Origin: CAZEWZ01 sp964516765
Lineage (GTDB): Bacteria; Bacteroidota; Bacteroidia; Flavobacteriales; UBA7430
Direction: 5' to 3'
NCBI GenBank assembly: GCA_964516765.1
Contig: CAZEWZ010000003.1
Coordinates: 62,001 to 126,000 of the forward strand
DNA length: 64,000 bases
Positions 15,983-24,961 of the stretch are shown here, in pieces. The position numbers were made by a program, and so were the translations under genes. The notes beneath the pieces were generated by a model that was not told the DNA's origin, searched no databases, and was given only the letters and a program-made list of their open reading frames with translations. The first letter of the stretch is position 1. Each line of letters begins with the position of its first letter.

Positions 15983-17177
15983 AATCGATATTTAATTTTT
16001 TTCTTAGTTTTTTCGGGATAGCATTTTTATGTAACATAATATCCATCGTTTTATATTTTACATAGGCCTCAGAGGCATAAAAGTACCCATCACAATCATT
16101 GTAATTGGTTCCCCAAGAATTTTTTATGATATAGTATTTTTTGCCCTTTTGATCTTCAACGATTCCAGTCATATGCATTCCGTGATCATCTGTAGTTTCA
16201 TAATTATCAAATGCTAACTGTCTAATTTCTTGTGTGATTTTTTTCTCCTCACAGGGAGCCTCAAAGACAGTAATCTCTTTGCTTGATTCAGTATCCGAAT
16301 AGCTTTCATTGTCTTTACTAGATTTCTTTATTTTAGCACCATCTTGAGGAACTAAGGCTAATCCATCCTGGAATGAGAAACCAACTTCGGATATATCAGA
16401 TGCCCATGCAATTGAATACTCATTCATTAAAGCATTGTCAATGATACTTACCATTTCATCTATTGGACAATTATATACTTTTTTCATCATCCAATTGTCC
16501 GGAACTTCTAAAATAAATTCTTCATAAAAAGGGTGGTGAGTAAATGAACTTATAAATACATAATCTTTTGCATTGAAATTTAAAGATTTTGTAAATGATT
16601 CTGGGCTATATTCTTTACCACGATAGTTAAATGTTGATGGTACTTTTCCTAGGTAAGTATCTAAAACGGCTTCAATTGCTGGCTTCCATAGCGGAGTTAA
16701 TGTTTCTTGTTTTGCATCCACTATTGCTTTAACCATTCCAAGTAGTACATGATCCATTTCTCCATGATTATAGTTTTTTTCTCCGGATTGTTTTCCTGTG
16801 TATACTTTTAAGGGCAGTATTCCGAATGCATCAATCATTTCAGTCACATCGTGAAATGCTCCTCCTGCGCCAAAATTTAAGTTCCCGTGCATACGCACAT
16901 ACTTATTCGCTTTGTCAGAGTATGTATTTCTTACAATAAACATTTCAGATAATTCGTGTTTTCCTCCTCCTAATCTAATAATTTCAGATTCTATAAATGA
17001 AAGTGCAGAAAAACTCCAACAAGTACCGGTTCTTCCCTGATTCTGAACATCTGAAGCTTCAATATCAGTGAGTACTTTGAAGTTATATTCGCTACCTTCT
17101 TTGTTAGATATTTTGTCCTGTGCTTGAACGCTTATGAGTAACCCAACTAAAGCAAATCGGAATGTGATTTTTTTCAT
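15981..17177 (-). CDS. Secreted C1-family cysteine peptidase (aminopeptidase C/bleomycin hydrolase-like)
   Basis: 398 residues from ATG at 17177, which gives a signal peptide ending LLISVQAQ. A start 30 codons upstream would overlap sppA and bury the signal peptide, so it is rejected. Seen: papain-family catalytic residues Q47 and C53 in QNQGRTGTCWSFSALSF, H332 in DDHGMHMTG, and the asparagine of KNSWGTNYND. The layout follows peptidase subfamily C1B, usually cytoplasmic hexameric aminopeptidases. Bacteroidota versions with signal peptides act in the envelope or outside. It lies 46 bases downstream of sppA on the same strand. Confidence 0.9.
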   Translation of the reverse strand: MKKITFRFALVGLLISVQAQDKISNKEGSEYNFKVLTDIEASDVQNQGRTGTCWSFSALSFIESEIIRLGGGKHELSEMFIVRNTYSDKANKYVRMHGNLNFGAGGAFHDVTEMIDAFGILPLKVYTGKQSGEKNYNHGEMDHVLLGMVKAIVDAKQETLTPLWKPAIEAVLDTYLGKVPSTFNYRGKEYSPESFTKSLNFNAKDYVFISSFTHHPFYEEFILEVPDNWMMKKVYNCPIDEMVSIIDNALMNEYSIAWASDISEVGFSFQDGLALVPQDGAKIKKSSKDNESYSDTESSKEITVFEAPCEEKKITQEIRQLAFDNYETTDDHGMHMTGIVEDQKGKKYYIIKNSWGTNYNDCDGYFYASEAYVKYKTMDIMLHKNAIPKKLRKKLNID

Positions 17178-17223
17178 TTGATTATTAATTTTATATATGT
17201 TTTGTATTTTCAAAAAATACCTG

Positions 17224-18981
17224 CTAATCAATTGAAAATTGAAGAGGCATTCTTGCCTGAATTCCATTTATTTCTTTCAAGTCATTAAGCGTCTTATAAT
17301 ATTTGAATTGACTACCAAGTTGATATCTTAGCCATGAGGTTTGCATATCTTCTCCCAAAGTTTCAATTAATTGTTGAAATGGGTCTTTCTGTTCGGGCAA
17401 CTCAATAAGCCTATAGTCATCTAATTCAGCAAGCTCTGCTGCACCTATGATAGATTGTTCTAACCCTCCAAACTCATCAATCAAATCAATCTCTATTGCA
17501 TTAGCACCACTCCAAACTCTACCCTGTCCAATTTCGTCAACATTTTCTTGACTCATATTTCTTGCGGAAGCAACTTTTGAGGTAAAAGTGTTATATACAT
17601 CTTCAACCCCTTCTTGAATAATTGCATATTCATTATCTGTTAAAGGCCGATTTGAGCTACCTATATCAGCAAATTTATTTGTTTTTACCTGATCAAATGT
17701 GAGTCCTAACTTTTCAGTGAATAACTCTTCAAAAGAGAACATCAATCCAAATACTCCAATAGAGCCTGTGATAGTATTTGGAGAAGCATAAATTTTATCT
17801 GATGCACATGCTATATAATATCCCCCAGATGCAGCCAAATCCCCCATTGAAACAACGACTATTTTTTTATTTTTTGCTAAAATCATTTCCCTCCAAATGA
17901 CATCTGAAGCCAATGCACTCCCTCCTGGGGAGTTAACTCTAAGTACAATTGCTTTTACTTTTTCATCTTCTCGTGCTTTTCTAATTGCCTTAGAAATTCT
18001 TTCTGATCCAATCACAGTTTCACTTCCATCTCCAGAAACAATATCTCCTTGAGCATATATAACAGCAATTTTATCTTTTTTAAATTTTTTTCTAGCATTT
18101 TCATTATTCACATTTTCATACTCAGAAAGTTTTATAAAATTAATCTTTTCATAAAAATCTTCATTAGTTAAATGGGCGAGATGCTCATGAAATTGGTCTT
18201 TGTAAAATAAGCTATCTATTAGATTTAATTTTACAGCATCTTGAGGAGTTTTTAACTCAAAATTGTCAATTACTTCATTGAGTCTATTAACAGAAATCCC
18301 TCTATTCAGAGCAATATTTTTAGTATAAGTATCCCATAATGAGCCTAAATATGTTTCTACCTGTACGCGATTAGCACTACTCATCTCAGTAAGCATAAAT
18401 GGTTCTACAGCACTTTTAAATTTACCATGTCTTATTACTTGAGGTTCGATTCCCATTTTTTTGAGTGCATCTGTAAAGAACACAACGGTGCTATTAAAAC
18501 CTTTTAAATCCAGTACTCCCTCAGGATACATACAGATATAATCAGCTACACTGGCTAAATAATAAGCTCTTTGAGAATAAATCTCTGAATATGTAGTAAT
18601 GAATTTACCTGATTCTTTAAAATTTAATAGGGCATTTCTTATTTCCTCTAGGCTCGCATAGCCTGAAGATATTTGACCTAAATCAAGAAGGATACCTGTT
18701 ATAAATTCATCTTTTTTAGCTTTTTTAATATTTCTCAAAATTTCGTTGAGTCCAATGATATCTGTGTTTTGACCAGTTATTTCAGCTAAATCAAAGACTT
18801 TTTTCTCTCTACGGTCTTGAATCGTTCCACTTAAATCTAGTTTGAGAACATGCTTCTCACTTAGTGTGATTTTGTTGGAATCTCCAGAAGATGCGATGAT
18901 TGAACCAATTAGAATAAGCAAAAATATTCCGATGATTAGGCCTAAAGCGGAAGCAATAGTAAATTTAAAAAATTGTTTCAT
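17224..18981 (-). CDS. sppA: Signal peptide peptidase SppA, 67-kDa (long) type
   Basis: 585 residues, the length of the long SppA with two tandem S49 domains. One N-terminal membrane segment (about 7-32). SppA degrades cleaved signal peptides in the inner membrane with a Ser-Lys dyad contributed by different domains. Seen: the lysine in RHGKFKSAVEPF (about residue 185), the serine in MGDLAASGGYYIA (about 382), and RVNSPGGSALASD in the second domain. Intact family motifs. It lies between uvrB (92-base gap) and the C1 peptidase (46-base gap) on the minus strand. Confidence 0.95.
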   Translation of the reverse strand: MKQFFKFTIASALGLIIGIFLLILIGSIIASSGDSNKITLSEKHVLKLDLSGTIQDRREKKVFDLAEITGQNTDIIGLNEILRNIKKAKKDEFITGILLDLGQISSGYASLEEIRNALLNFKESGKFITTYSEIYSQRAYYLASVADYICMYPEGVLDLKGFNSTVVFFTDALKKMGIEPQVIRHGKFKSAVEPFMLTEMSSANRVQVETYLGSLWDTYTKNIALNRGISVNRLNEVIDNFELKTPQDAVKLNLIDSLFYKDQFHEHLAHLTNEDFYEKINFIKLSEYENVNNENARKKFKKDKIAVIYAQGDIVSGDGSETVIGSERISKAIRKAREDEKVKAIVLRVNSPGGSALASDVIWREMILAKNKKIVVVSMGDLAASGGYYIACASDKIYASPNTITGSIGVFGLMFSFEELFTEKLGLTFDQVKTNKFADIGSSNRPLTDNEYAIIQEGVEDVYNTFTSKVASARNMSQENVDEIGQGRVWSGANAIEIDLIDEFGGLEQSIIGAAELAELDDYRLIELPEQKDPFQQLIETLGEDMQTSWLRYQLGSQFKYYKTLNDLKEINGIQARMPLQFSID

Positions 18982-19073
18982 TTTTTATTTTTTATTTTTG
19001 TAATAATATAAATATATTTTCAAAAAAATCCTTTCAATGTCAAAGATTGTTATATAAATTGATTTTTTGAATA

Positions 19074-21083
19074 TTAATCTAGGTGATTTTTTAATTGTTT
19101 AATGGAATCTCTTAAACGGGCAGCTTCAATAAAGTTTAGTTCCTTAGATGCATTAACCATTGCGTTTCTTAACTCTTTCATTTTATTTAATTTTTCTTTA
19201 GCGCTCATGTATTTTAATTCTTCTTCACTAAAAATAATTAAGTCTGTATCAGATTTATTCTTACTGCTCCCTGTTTTTCCAATAATAGATGATCTGTCTC
19301 TAATACTTTCTTTTGATTTTTTAATAGAAAAGGGAATCTGGTTGTTCTCGTTATTGAAAGCTATTTGAATTTTCCTCTTTCTTTTGTTGTCCTCTATTGT
19401 TCGTCTCATTGATTCAGTAGTTTTGTCCGCGTAAAAAATTGCTCTTCCTTTTGTATGACGAGCTGCTCTACCTACAGTTTGAGTCAAAGATCTTTGAGAC
19501 CTCAAGAATCCCTCTTTATCCGCGTCTAAAATTGCCACCAATGAAACCTCAGGAAGATCGAGTCCTTCTCTCAAAAGATTTACTCCTATCAACACATCAA
19601 ACACTCCCAATCGAAGATCTTGCATTATTTCTACACGCTCAATAGTATCTATATCAGAATGAATATACCTACATCTTACGCCATATTTAGTTAGGTATAT
19701 AGTTAATTCTTCAGCCATTCTTTTGGTTAGTGTTGTGACCAGAATACGTTCCTCATTGTCTACTATTATTGTGATTTCATTTAGTAGGTCATCAATTTGA
19801 TTTTTAGTAGGTCGAATTTCAATTATTGGATCAAGAAGACCAGTAGGACGGATTAGTTGTTCTACAATAACTCCTTCAGATTGTTCTAATTCATAATCTG
19901 CGGGAGTGGCACTCACAAATACTGCTTGAGGAACAATGGCTTTAAATTCTTCAAATTTTAGAGGGCGATTGTCCATGGCGGCTGGAAGTCGGAAACCATA
20001 TTCTACAAGATTCTCCTTTCTTGATCGGTCTCCACCATACATTGCCCTAACTTGGGGTAGGGTAACATGACTTTCGTCTACAAAAAGCATAAAATTATTT
20101 GGGAAATAATCTATCAAACAGAAAGGTCGAGTTCCGGGTTCTCGACCATCTAGATATCTGGAGTAATTTTCAATCCCTGAACAATATCCAAGTTCTTGAA
20201 TCATCTCTAAATCAAAGTTTACCCGCTCTTCTAGTCTTTTTGCTTCTAAATGTTTTCCAATTTCTTTGAAATAGTCAACTTGTTTTATTAGATCTGTCTT
20301 GATGTCATGCTTGGCTTCATCTAGGCGATCTTTTGAGGTGATAAAGATGTTCGCTGGATATATTTTAAGATGGTCAAAGCTATCAATTTTAAGTCCTGTA
20401 ATGGGATCAAATGATTCCAGAGACTCCACCTCATCATCCCAAATCATAATTCGTAATCCAAAATCAGAATAAGCTGGAAAGATATCAATTGAATCCCCTT
20501 TAACTCTGAACTGTCCTCTTTCTAAACTTATTTCAGTTCTTGAGTAAAGGGAAGCTACAAGATTTAAAAGCAGTTCTTGTCGATTAATTTTTTGATCGAG
20601 TTTTAATTCAATTACATTTTTATGAAACTCAGCGGGGTTTCCAATTCCATATATACATGAAACAGAGGAAATGACAACCACATCTTTTCTTCCAGAAAGA
20701 AGTGTAGATGAAGTACTAAGTCTGAGTTTTTCAATTTCTTCATTAATTGATAAATCTTTCTCAATATAAACACCAGAGTGAGGTATATAAGCTTCAGGTT
20801 GATAATAATCGTAGTAGGATACAAAATATTCTACGGCATTATTTGGGAAAAACTCTTTAAATTCTCCATATAATTGAGCTGCTAGAGTTTTGTTATGACA
20901 TAAAATAAGAGTTGGTCGATTAACCTCTTTAATCACATTGGCCATAGTAAAGGTTTTACCAGACCCTGTGACCCCCTGAAGAGTCTGATATGGAATCTCT
21001 CTATTTAAACCTTCTACAATCTCTTGTATTGCTTTAGGTTGATCTCCTGTTGGACTAAAATCAGAAACAAGTTCAAAATTCAT
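19074..21083 (-). CDS. uvrB: Excinuclease ABC subunit B
   Basis: 669 residues, the family length. UvrB is the damage-verifying helicase-like subunit of nucleotide excision repair and recruits UvrC. Seen: Walker A GVTGSGKT (37-44), the beta-hairpin YYDYYQPEAYIP, DESHVTLPQ for Walker B, helicase motifs V and VI (GLDLPEVSLVAILDADKEG, QTVGRAARH), and a C-terminal UVR motif (about 630-665, NFIEAARLRDSIKQL) that contacts UvrC. It is 45 bases downstream of the DUF349 gene and probably cotranscribed with it. Confidence 0.97.
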   Translation of the reverse strand: MNFELVSDFSPTGDQPKAIQEIVEGLNREIPYQTLQGVTGSGKTFTMANVIKEVNRPTLILCHNKTLAAQLYGEFKEFFPNNAVEYFVSYYDYYQPEAYIPHSGVYIEKDLSINEEIEKLRLSTSSTLLSGRKDVVVISSVSCIYGIGNPAEFHKNVIELKLDQKINRQELLLNLVASLYSRTEISLERGQFRVKGDSIDIFPAYSDFGLRIMIWDDEVESLESFDPITGLKIDSFDHLKIYPANIFITSKDRLDEAKHDIKTDLIKQVDYFKEIGKHLEAKRLEERVNFDLEMIQELGYCSGIENYSRYLDGREPGTRPFCLIDYFPNNFMLFVDESHVTLPQVRAMYGGDRSRKENLVEYGFRLPAAMDNRPLKFEEFKAIVPQAVFVSATPADYELEQSEGVIVEQLIRPTGLLDPIIEIRPTKNQIDDLLNEITIIVDNEERILVTTLTKRMAEELTIYLTKYGVRCRYIHSDIDTIERVEIMQDLRLGVFDVLIGVNLLREGLDLPEVSLVAILDADKEGFLRSQRSLTQTVGRAARHTKGRAIFYADKTTESMRRTIEDNKRKRKIQIAFNNENNQIPFSIKKSKESIRDRSSIIGKTGSSKNKSDTDLIIFSEEELKYMSAKEKLNKMKELRNAMVNASKELNFIEAARLRDSIKQLKNHLD

Positions 21084-21128
21084 ATGGACGGCAATGAGAA
21101 AAAGGCATCATTAATGATACCATTATGG

Positions 21129-23138
21129 TTATAAACTCTTTATAAAAGCCATCTGAAATGTTAATTCCACTAACTTATCTTTTTGATTATCAATATTTTT
21201 TTTAACATCAACAACCATAGGATTATCTTCTTTTGCATGTTTAAAAAAGCTAATGTTGTTTTCTAGAAGAGAGAGTTCGTTCTTACATTTTTTTAAAGAC
21301 TGCTGAATTTTGAAAAGTTCGTCATTTAATTTAGTTTCGTTACCATCGGCAACAATAGATTGTATCTTGAATTTGAATTGAAAATCTCTTTTTTCCGATT
21401 TGTTAATGTCAAGTACCTTAAAGAACACATCTATAGACTTTCGGAAACTATTCTCTATGAGTTTTATGTTTTTGCGAGGAACTTTTCCAATTTCTTTCCA
21501 TTCAGAAATTAGATTTTTAATATAATCAAGATCTTTTTCAGGCTTATCTGTGTTTTTAAATTTTGCTAAAGTTTTTAAAATATTTTCTTTTTTTTCTAGA
21601 TTAATCTGATATTCTTTGTCTAGAATCTCATTCTGTTTTTTTAGGTTTTCAAAAAATATATTACATGAAGTTTTTAATCTATTCCAAAGCGCATCTGACT
21701 CTTTTCTAGGAGCAACTCCAGAATTTTTCCAGTCGTTTTGAAGTTTTTTAAGTGTACTAGCAGTACTTTTCCATTCGGTGCTGTTTGATAATGACTCAGC
21801 TTGCTCTACTAGCTTTATTTTGGCTTGAAGTGATTGATTTTTATTTTTCTTTAATTGTTTGTAATATTCATTTTTTTTCAAATTAAAAATTTTGATAGCA
21901 GCAGTAAAACGAGTCCATGAAATATCGTTTTGAACTCGACTCACTGATCCAATTTTTTTCCAATCTTCTCGCATTTGATTGACATAGATAGAAACTTTTT
22001 GCCATGCATTATGATGTAAAAAATCAGAAAAGTCAATGTTTTCTAGCTCTTTACACAAAGAAATTTTTTGTTCGAAATGGATTTCAAATTCTTCCTTTCT
22101 TCTTTCATAAAAATCATTTCTTTTTTTGTGAATAATTTTTGTTGCTGTCTGGAATCTTTCCCATATTTCTTCACGATTTGATTTTCCAACAGGTCCAATT
22201 TCTTTCCATTTTTCATGGAGAGTCTGAAGACTTGAAAATGCGGTTTCTAAATTTTCCTCTCTGTCTAATGCTTCAGTCATAAGACACAATTCAGTTTTTT
22301 GCACTAAATTTCTTTTAAATTCAATGTCTCTTAAGTCATTATTAATCCTTAGATAATCAAAGAAATTTTCGACATGATGATTATAAGTATTCCATAGGTT
22401 GTTTAATTCTAATTTAGGAACTTGTCCAGCAGTTTTCCATCTTTGTTGAATATCTTTAAAATGAATGAAAGTTTCTTTCATTTTTTCTTCTGCATTCAAT
22501 AATCCCTTGAGTTCTTCAATTAATCCCAATTTCACTTCTAAATTATGCTTCATGTTATTCTCTTGTTCAGAATAAAATGTATCTCTTAGTATTTTGTATG
22601 TGTTAAGTACTGCTTTGAATTCACTTGTAAAAGGAAATATATAGTCGAATTCTACAGTATCATCACCTTCATTTTTGGAAATTTTTGTATTTTGAATTAC
22701 TTGAAATTTTTCTAGTTCTTCTTTGTAAGTTTGATTACTTCTCTCGTAAAATATCTTTTTCGCATTGTCTATAAATGACTTAATACTTTGAATAGGTGCA
22801 GAGTCTAATTTGTCTTTGACTGCAGATATTAGTTGCTCAGTGTTGAGTTCTTCTAGTTGAATAATATCGACTTTAACTAGCTTCTCAGAATCCATATTAA
22901 TTAAGTGTGAATTACTGTAGGTTTTAGTATTATTTTTTAATGAGGGAGCCTTTTTAGAAGTTCGATTTGAGCTTAACGATTTAGGTTCTTCAACTTTCTT
23001 ATAAGAGGCAGCCTCAATGGAATTTGTGTTTGTATCGTTAATTATCAATGGAGAGTTAATAACTTCTAATTTTTCTTCAGAATTTACTTTAGTAATAATT
23101 TTCTCATTCAATTGAATAGTTTTTTTTTTCTCTTGCAT
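21129..23138 (-). CDS. DUF349 repeat protein
   Basis: 669 residues. After a charged, probably disordered N terminus (about 1-85), the rest is a string of helical repeats. Each has a signature of the form W..IG.V.....E.W.RF or L...W...G.VP (for instance TLHEKWKEIGPVGKSNREEIWERF and QQRWKTAGQVPKLELNNLW, recurring about five times). This is the DUF349 family, widespread in Bacteroidota and Actinobacteria, with no established biochemical role. It is probably elongated and coiled-coil-like, with no signal peptide, so cytoplasmic. It heads the minus-strand block with uvrB and has its own -7 box at 23177-23184. Confidence 0.88.
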   Translation of the reverse strand: MQEKKKTIQLNEKIITKVNSEEKLEVINSPLIINDTNTNSIEAASYKKVEEPKSLSSNRTSKKAPSLKNNTKTYSNSHLINMDSEKLVKVDIIQLEELNTEQLISAVKDKLDSAPIQSIKSFIDNAKKIFYERSNQTYKEELEKFQVIQNTKISKNEGDDTVEFDYIFPFTSEFKAVLNTYKILRDTFYSEQENNMKHNLEVKLGLIEELKGLLNAEEKMKETFIHFKDIQQRWKTAGQVPKLELNNLWNTYNHHVENFFDYLRINNDLRDIEFKRNLVQKTELCLMTEALDREENLETAFSSLQTLHEKWKEIGPVGKSNREEIWERFQTATKIIHKKRNDFYERRKEEFEIHFEQKISLCKELENIDFSDFLHHNAWQKVSIYVNQMREDWKKIGSVSRVQNDISWTRFTAAIKIFNLKKNEYYKQLKKNKNQSLQAKIKLVEQAESLSNSTEWKSTASTLKKLQNDWKNSGVAPRKESDALWNRLKTSCNIFFENLKKQNEILDKEYQINLEKKENILKTLAKFKNTDKPEKDLDYIKNLISEWKEIGKVPRKNIKLIENSFRKSIDVFFKVLDINKSEKRDFQFKFKIQSIVADGNETKLNDELFKIQQSLKKCKNELSLLENNISFFKHAKEDNPMVVDVKKNIDNQKDKLVELTFQMAFIKSL

Positions 23139-23176
23139 CTATTAGCGAAATGGGGGTTCAGATTATTTCATTTTTA

Positions 23177-23184
23177 CAAATATA
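23177..23184 (-). promoter_or_regulatory. -7 box TATATTTG for DUF349-uvrB block
   Basis: Perfect TAnnTTTG on the minus strand, 38 bases ahead of the ATG at 23138. A TTTC at 23206-23203, 18 bases upstream, is a possible -33 element with one mismatch. Confidence 0.55.
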
Positions 23185-23191
23185 GGTATTT

Positions 23192-23215
23192 ATGGCATTT
23201 GTGAAATTATGCCAT
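23192..23215. promoter_or_regulatory. Perfect 7-bp inverted repeat over the -33 region (possible operator)
   Basis: ATGGCAT, ten bases, ATGCCAT (23192-23198 and 23209-23215). It spans the presumed -33 site of the DUF349 promoter and lies about 110 bases upstream of the divergent gene at 23323. No T-run follows, so it is not a terminator. A regulator site is inference. Confidence 0.35.
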
Positions 23216-23322
23216 GCAAGAAGTTTTTTGAGTTCATTTGATAATTATATTTCATAAATAGTCAATATATAAGTTAGGCTTAATATTAATGGTTTTGTAA
23301 ATTTACTGACTAAAATAAAATT

Positions 23323-24807
23323 ATGTCGGTAATTGACGAATTGAGAAAAGATGGAGAGTTGATCCAAGCGTATGAATTAGCAAGATTGAGGCTTTTAAAA
23401 AACACTACTCCAGATTTAGTGAAAAAAGATTTATCTAGAGTCTTGACCGATCTTCTTCAACAGAATTGCTTTGTTTCCTGCGCAGATCAATTCTTCTCTT
23501 ATCTAGAAGAGTTTTATCATCTTAATGTACCTTTAGGAGATTCTGTTATTCATGAAAATATTATGTGGCAGGTCGGAAAGTTTATTAAAGAACTAAACCG
23601 AGCTGAAGCTCCTTCAGAAATATTTGACCGTCTTTATAAAACAATATCGCATGTACAACTCCCATCTCAAACAAGTCTTTTTACATTTATTTCTAGTTCT
23701 GTTCTTGAGTCTCAAGAGTTAAATAAGTCATATGTTCGTTTTCTAATCAATATAGGGGTTCGGCACTTGCCCGCAAATCACTTTTTAGCTTTGAATGAAG
23801 ATGGAGAAAAAAAAGCCTCTCTCGGAGAATTAATTCTTCTTTGCATAGCTAAGCATATTACTAATCAAGATAAACCTAGTTCTGAAGATATATCATACTT
23901 GTTGGAAGAATTGAGTTTTGTGGGTGAAAATTATAAGAATATTCCTTACATAAATTATTATAAAGCAAAAGCATATCAAGCCATTGGAGATATAAAAAAC
24001 TCGGAAATTTCTATTTTAAATTACCTTAAAAAAAGGAGCAAGGAGTATTTAGCTTGGGAATTATTAGCTGATATAAGCGAAAACAAAGAACGTAAAATAC
24101 AAGCCCTCTGTAAAACAGTGATTTCTCATACTCGCCCCGGACAATTGATTCGATCTCAAACTAAATTATTTCACCTTTTCGTCAAAGACAAAGAATTTAG
24201 TGTAGCCAAAGCGATTTATCAAGTGATTAGTTCCTCAAAGAGAGAATTGGGAAAAAACATTACTGAGGATTGGAAAGCCATATCAAAAGAGATTTGGTTT
24301 GAAAATGTAAAAAGAGATATTCATTTATGGAATTTTTGTTATAAGAGGTCTAATCCAATTGTATCGTATGTGTTTAATGACTGGACTGCACAAAATGGTA
24401 TTATATATGGTTTAAATGTTACTAAAGATCTAGCCGAGTTTGTAGTTTCAGATGATGTTCATGGAGCTTTTAAATATTTTGGAGATAAAGATATGAAAGT
24501 AGGCGACTTTGTTAGTTTAAAACTCCAAAGGGTAGCTAACCATGAAGGGATAAAATATAAAGTCTTACACAATGAAAAAACTAAAAATAGGCCCAAAAGA
24601 AATGTTTATAAAGTTTTGGAAGATGAAATTAGATTAGAGGGTAATAACCATTTCGTTGGGCTAGTTCCTATTAATTTTGATTATGCAGAATCGAAAGGGA
24701 TGAAAGTCGGGCAGGTAGTCAGACTTAAAGCTGTGAAATTACCTTCTTCTAGATTTAAAGAATTAGCCAAATGGAAAGTCTTACAAATAAGTACTGTATC
24801 CAAATAG
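23323..24807 (+). CDS. Unrecognised protein: alpha-helical (TPR-like) N-terminal part with two beta-rich C-terminal modules
   Basis: 494 residues, no signal peptide, no membrane segment. I do not recognise the family. Residues about 1-320 are helical, with TPR-like stretches (YINYYKAKAYQAIGDIKNS, YLAWELLADISENKERK). Residues about 340-494 form two beta-rich segments of similar arrangement, each containing a G-MKVGDFVSLKL or G-MKVGQVVRLKA element followed by a basic lysine stretch. This looks like two OB/cold-shock-like barrels, so nucleic-acid binding is possible but inferred. A weak promoter-like TGGTTTTG lies at 23290-23297. Divergent from DUF349-uvrB and upstream of typA (154-base gap). 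Confidence 0.7.
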   Translation: MSVIDELRKDGELIQAYELARLRLLKNTTPDLVKKDLSRVLTDLLQQNCFVSCADQFFSYLEEFYHLNVPLGDSVIHENIMWQVGKFIKELNRAEAPSEIFDRLYKTISHVQLPSQTSLFTFISSSVLESQELNKSYVRFLINIGVRHLPANHFLALNEDGEKKASLGELILLCIAKHITNQDKPSSEDISYLLEELSFVGENYKNIPYINYYKAKAYQAIGDIKNSEISILNYLKKRSKEYLAWELLADISENKERKIQALCKTVISHTRPGQLIRSQTKLFHLFVKDKEFSVAKAIYQVISSSKRELGKNITEDWKAISKEIWFENVKRDIHLWNFCYKRSNPIVSYVFNDWTAQNGIIYGLNVTKDLAEFVVSDDVHGAFKYFGDKDMKVGDFVSLKLQRVANHEGIKYKVLHNEKTKNRPKRNVYKVLEDEIRLEGNNHFVGLVPINFDYAESKGMKVGQVVRLKAVKLPSSRFKELAKWKVLQISTVSK

Positions 24808-24935
24808 TATTTAATTGATTTATAGATTTTTGAAGAATTTCATTTTATTAATCTTAAAATTATTTTTTTTGCCATTATAATTTTATTTATGAGTAAATAA
24901 ATCACCAATTCAGTCAACCAATGATTTATTCTGTG

Positions 24936-24943
24936 TATTTTTG
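24936..24943 (+). promoter_or_regulatory. -7 box TATTTTTG for typA
   Basis: Perfect TAnnTTTG 18 bases before the typA ATG. The -33 element is not convincing. Confidence 0.5.
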
Positions 24944-24961
24944 CACTCTTAAAATTAATCC

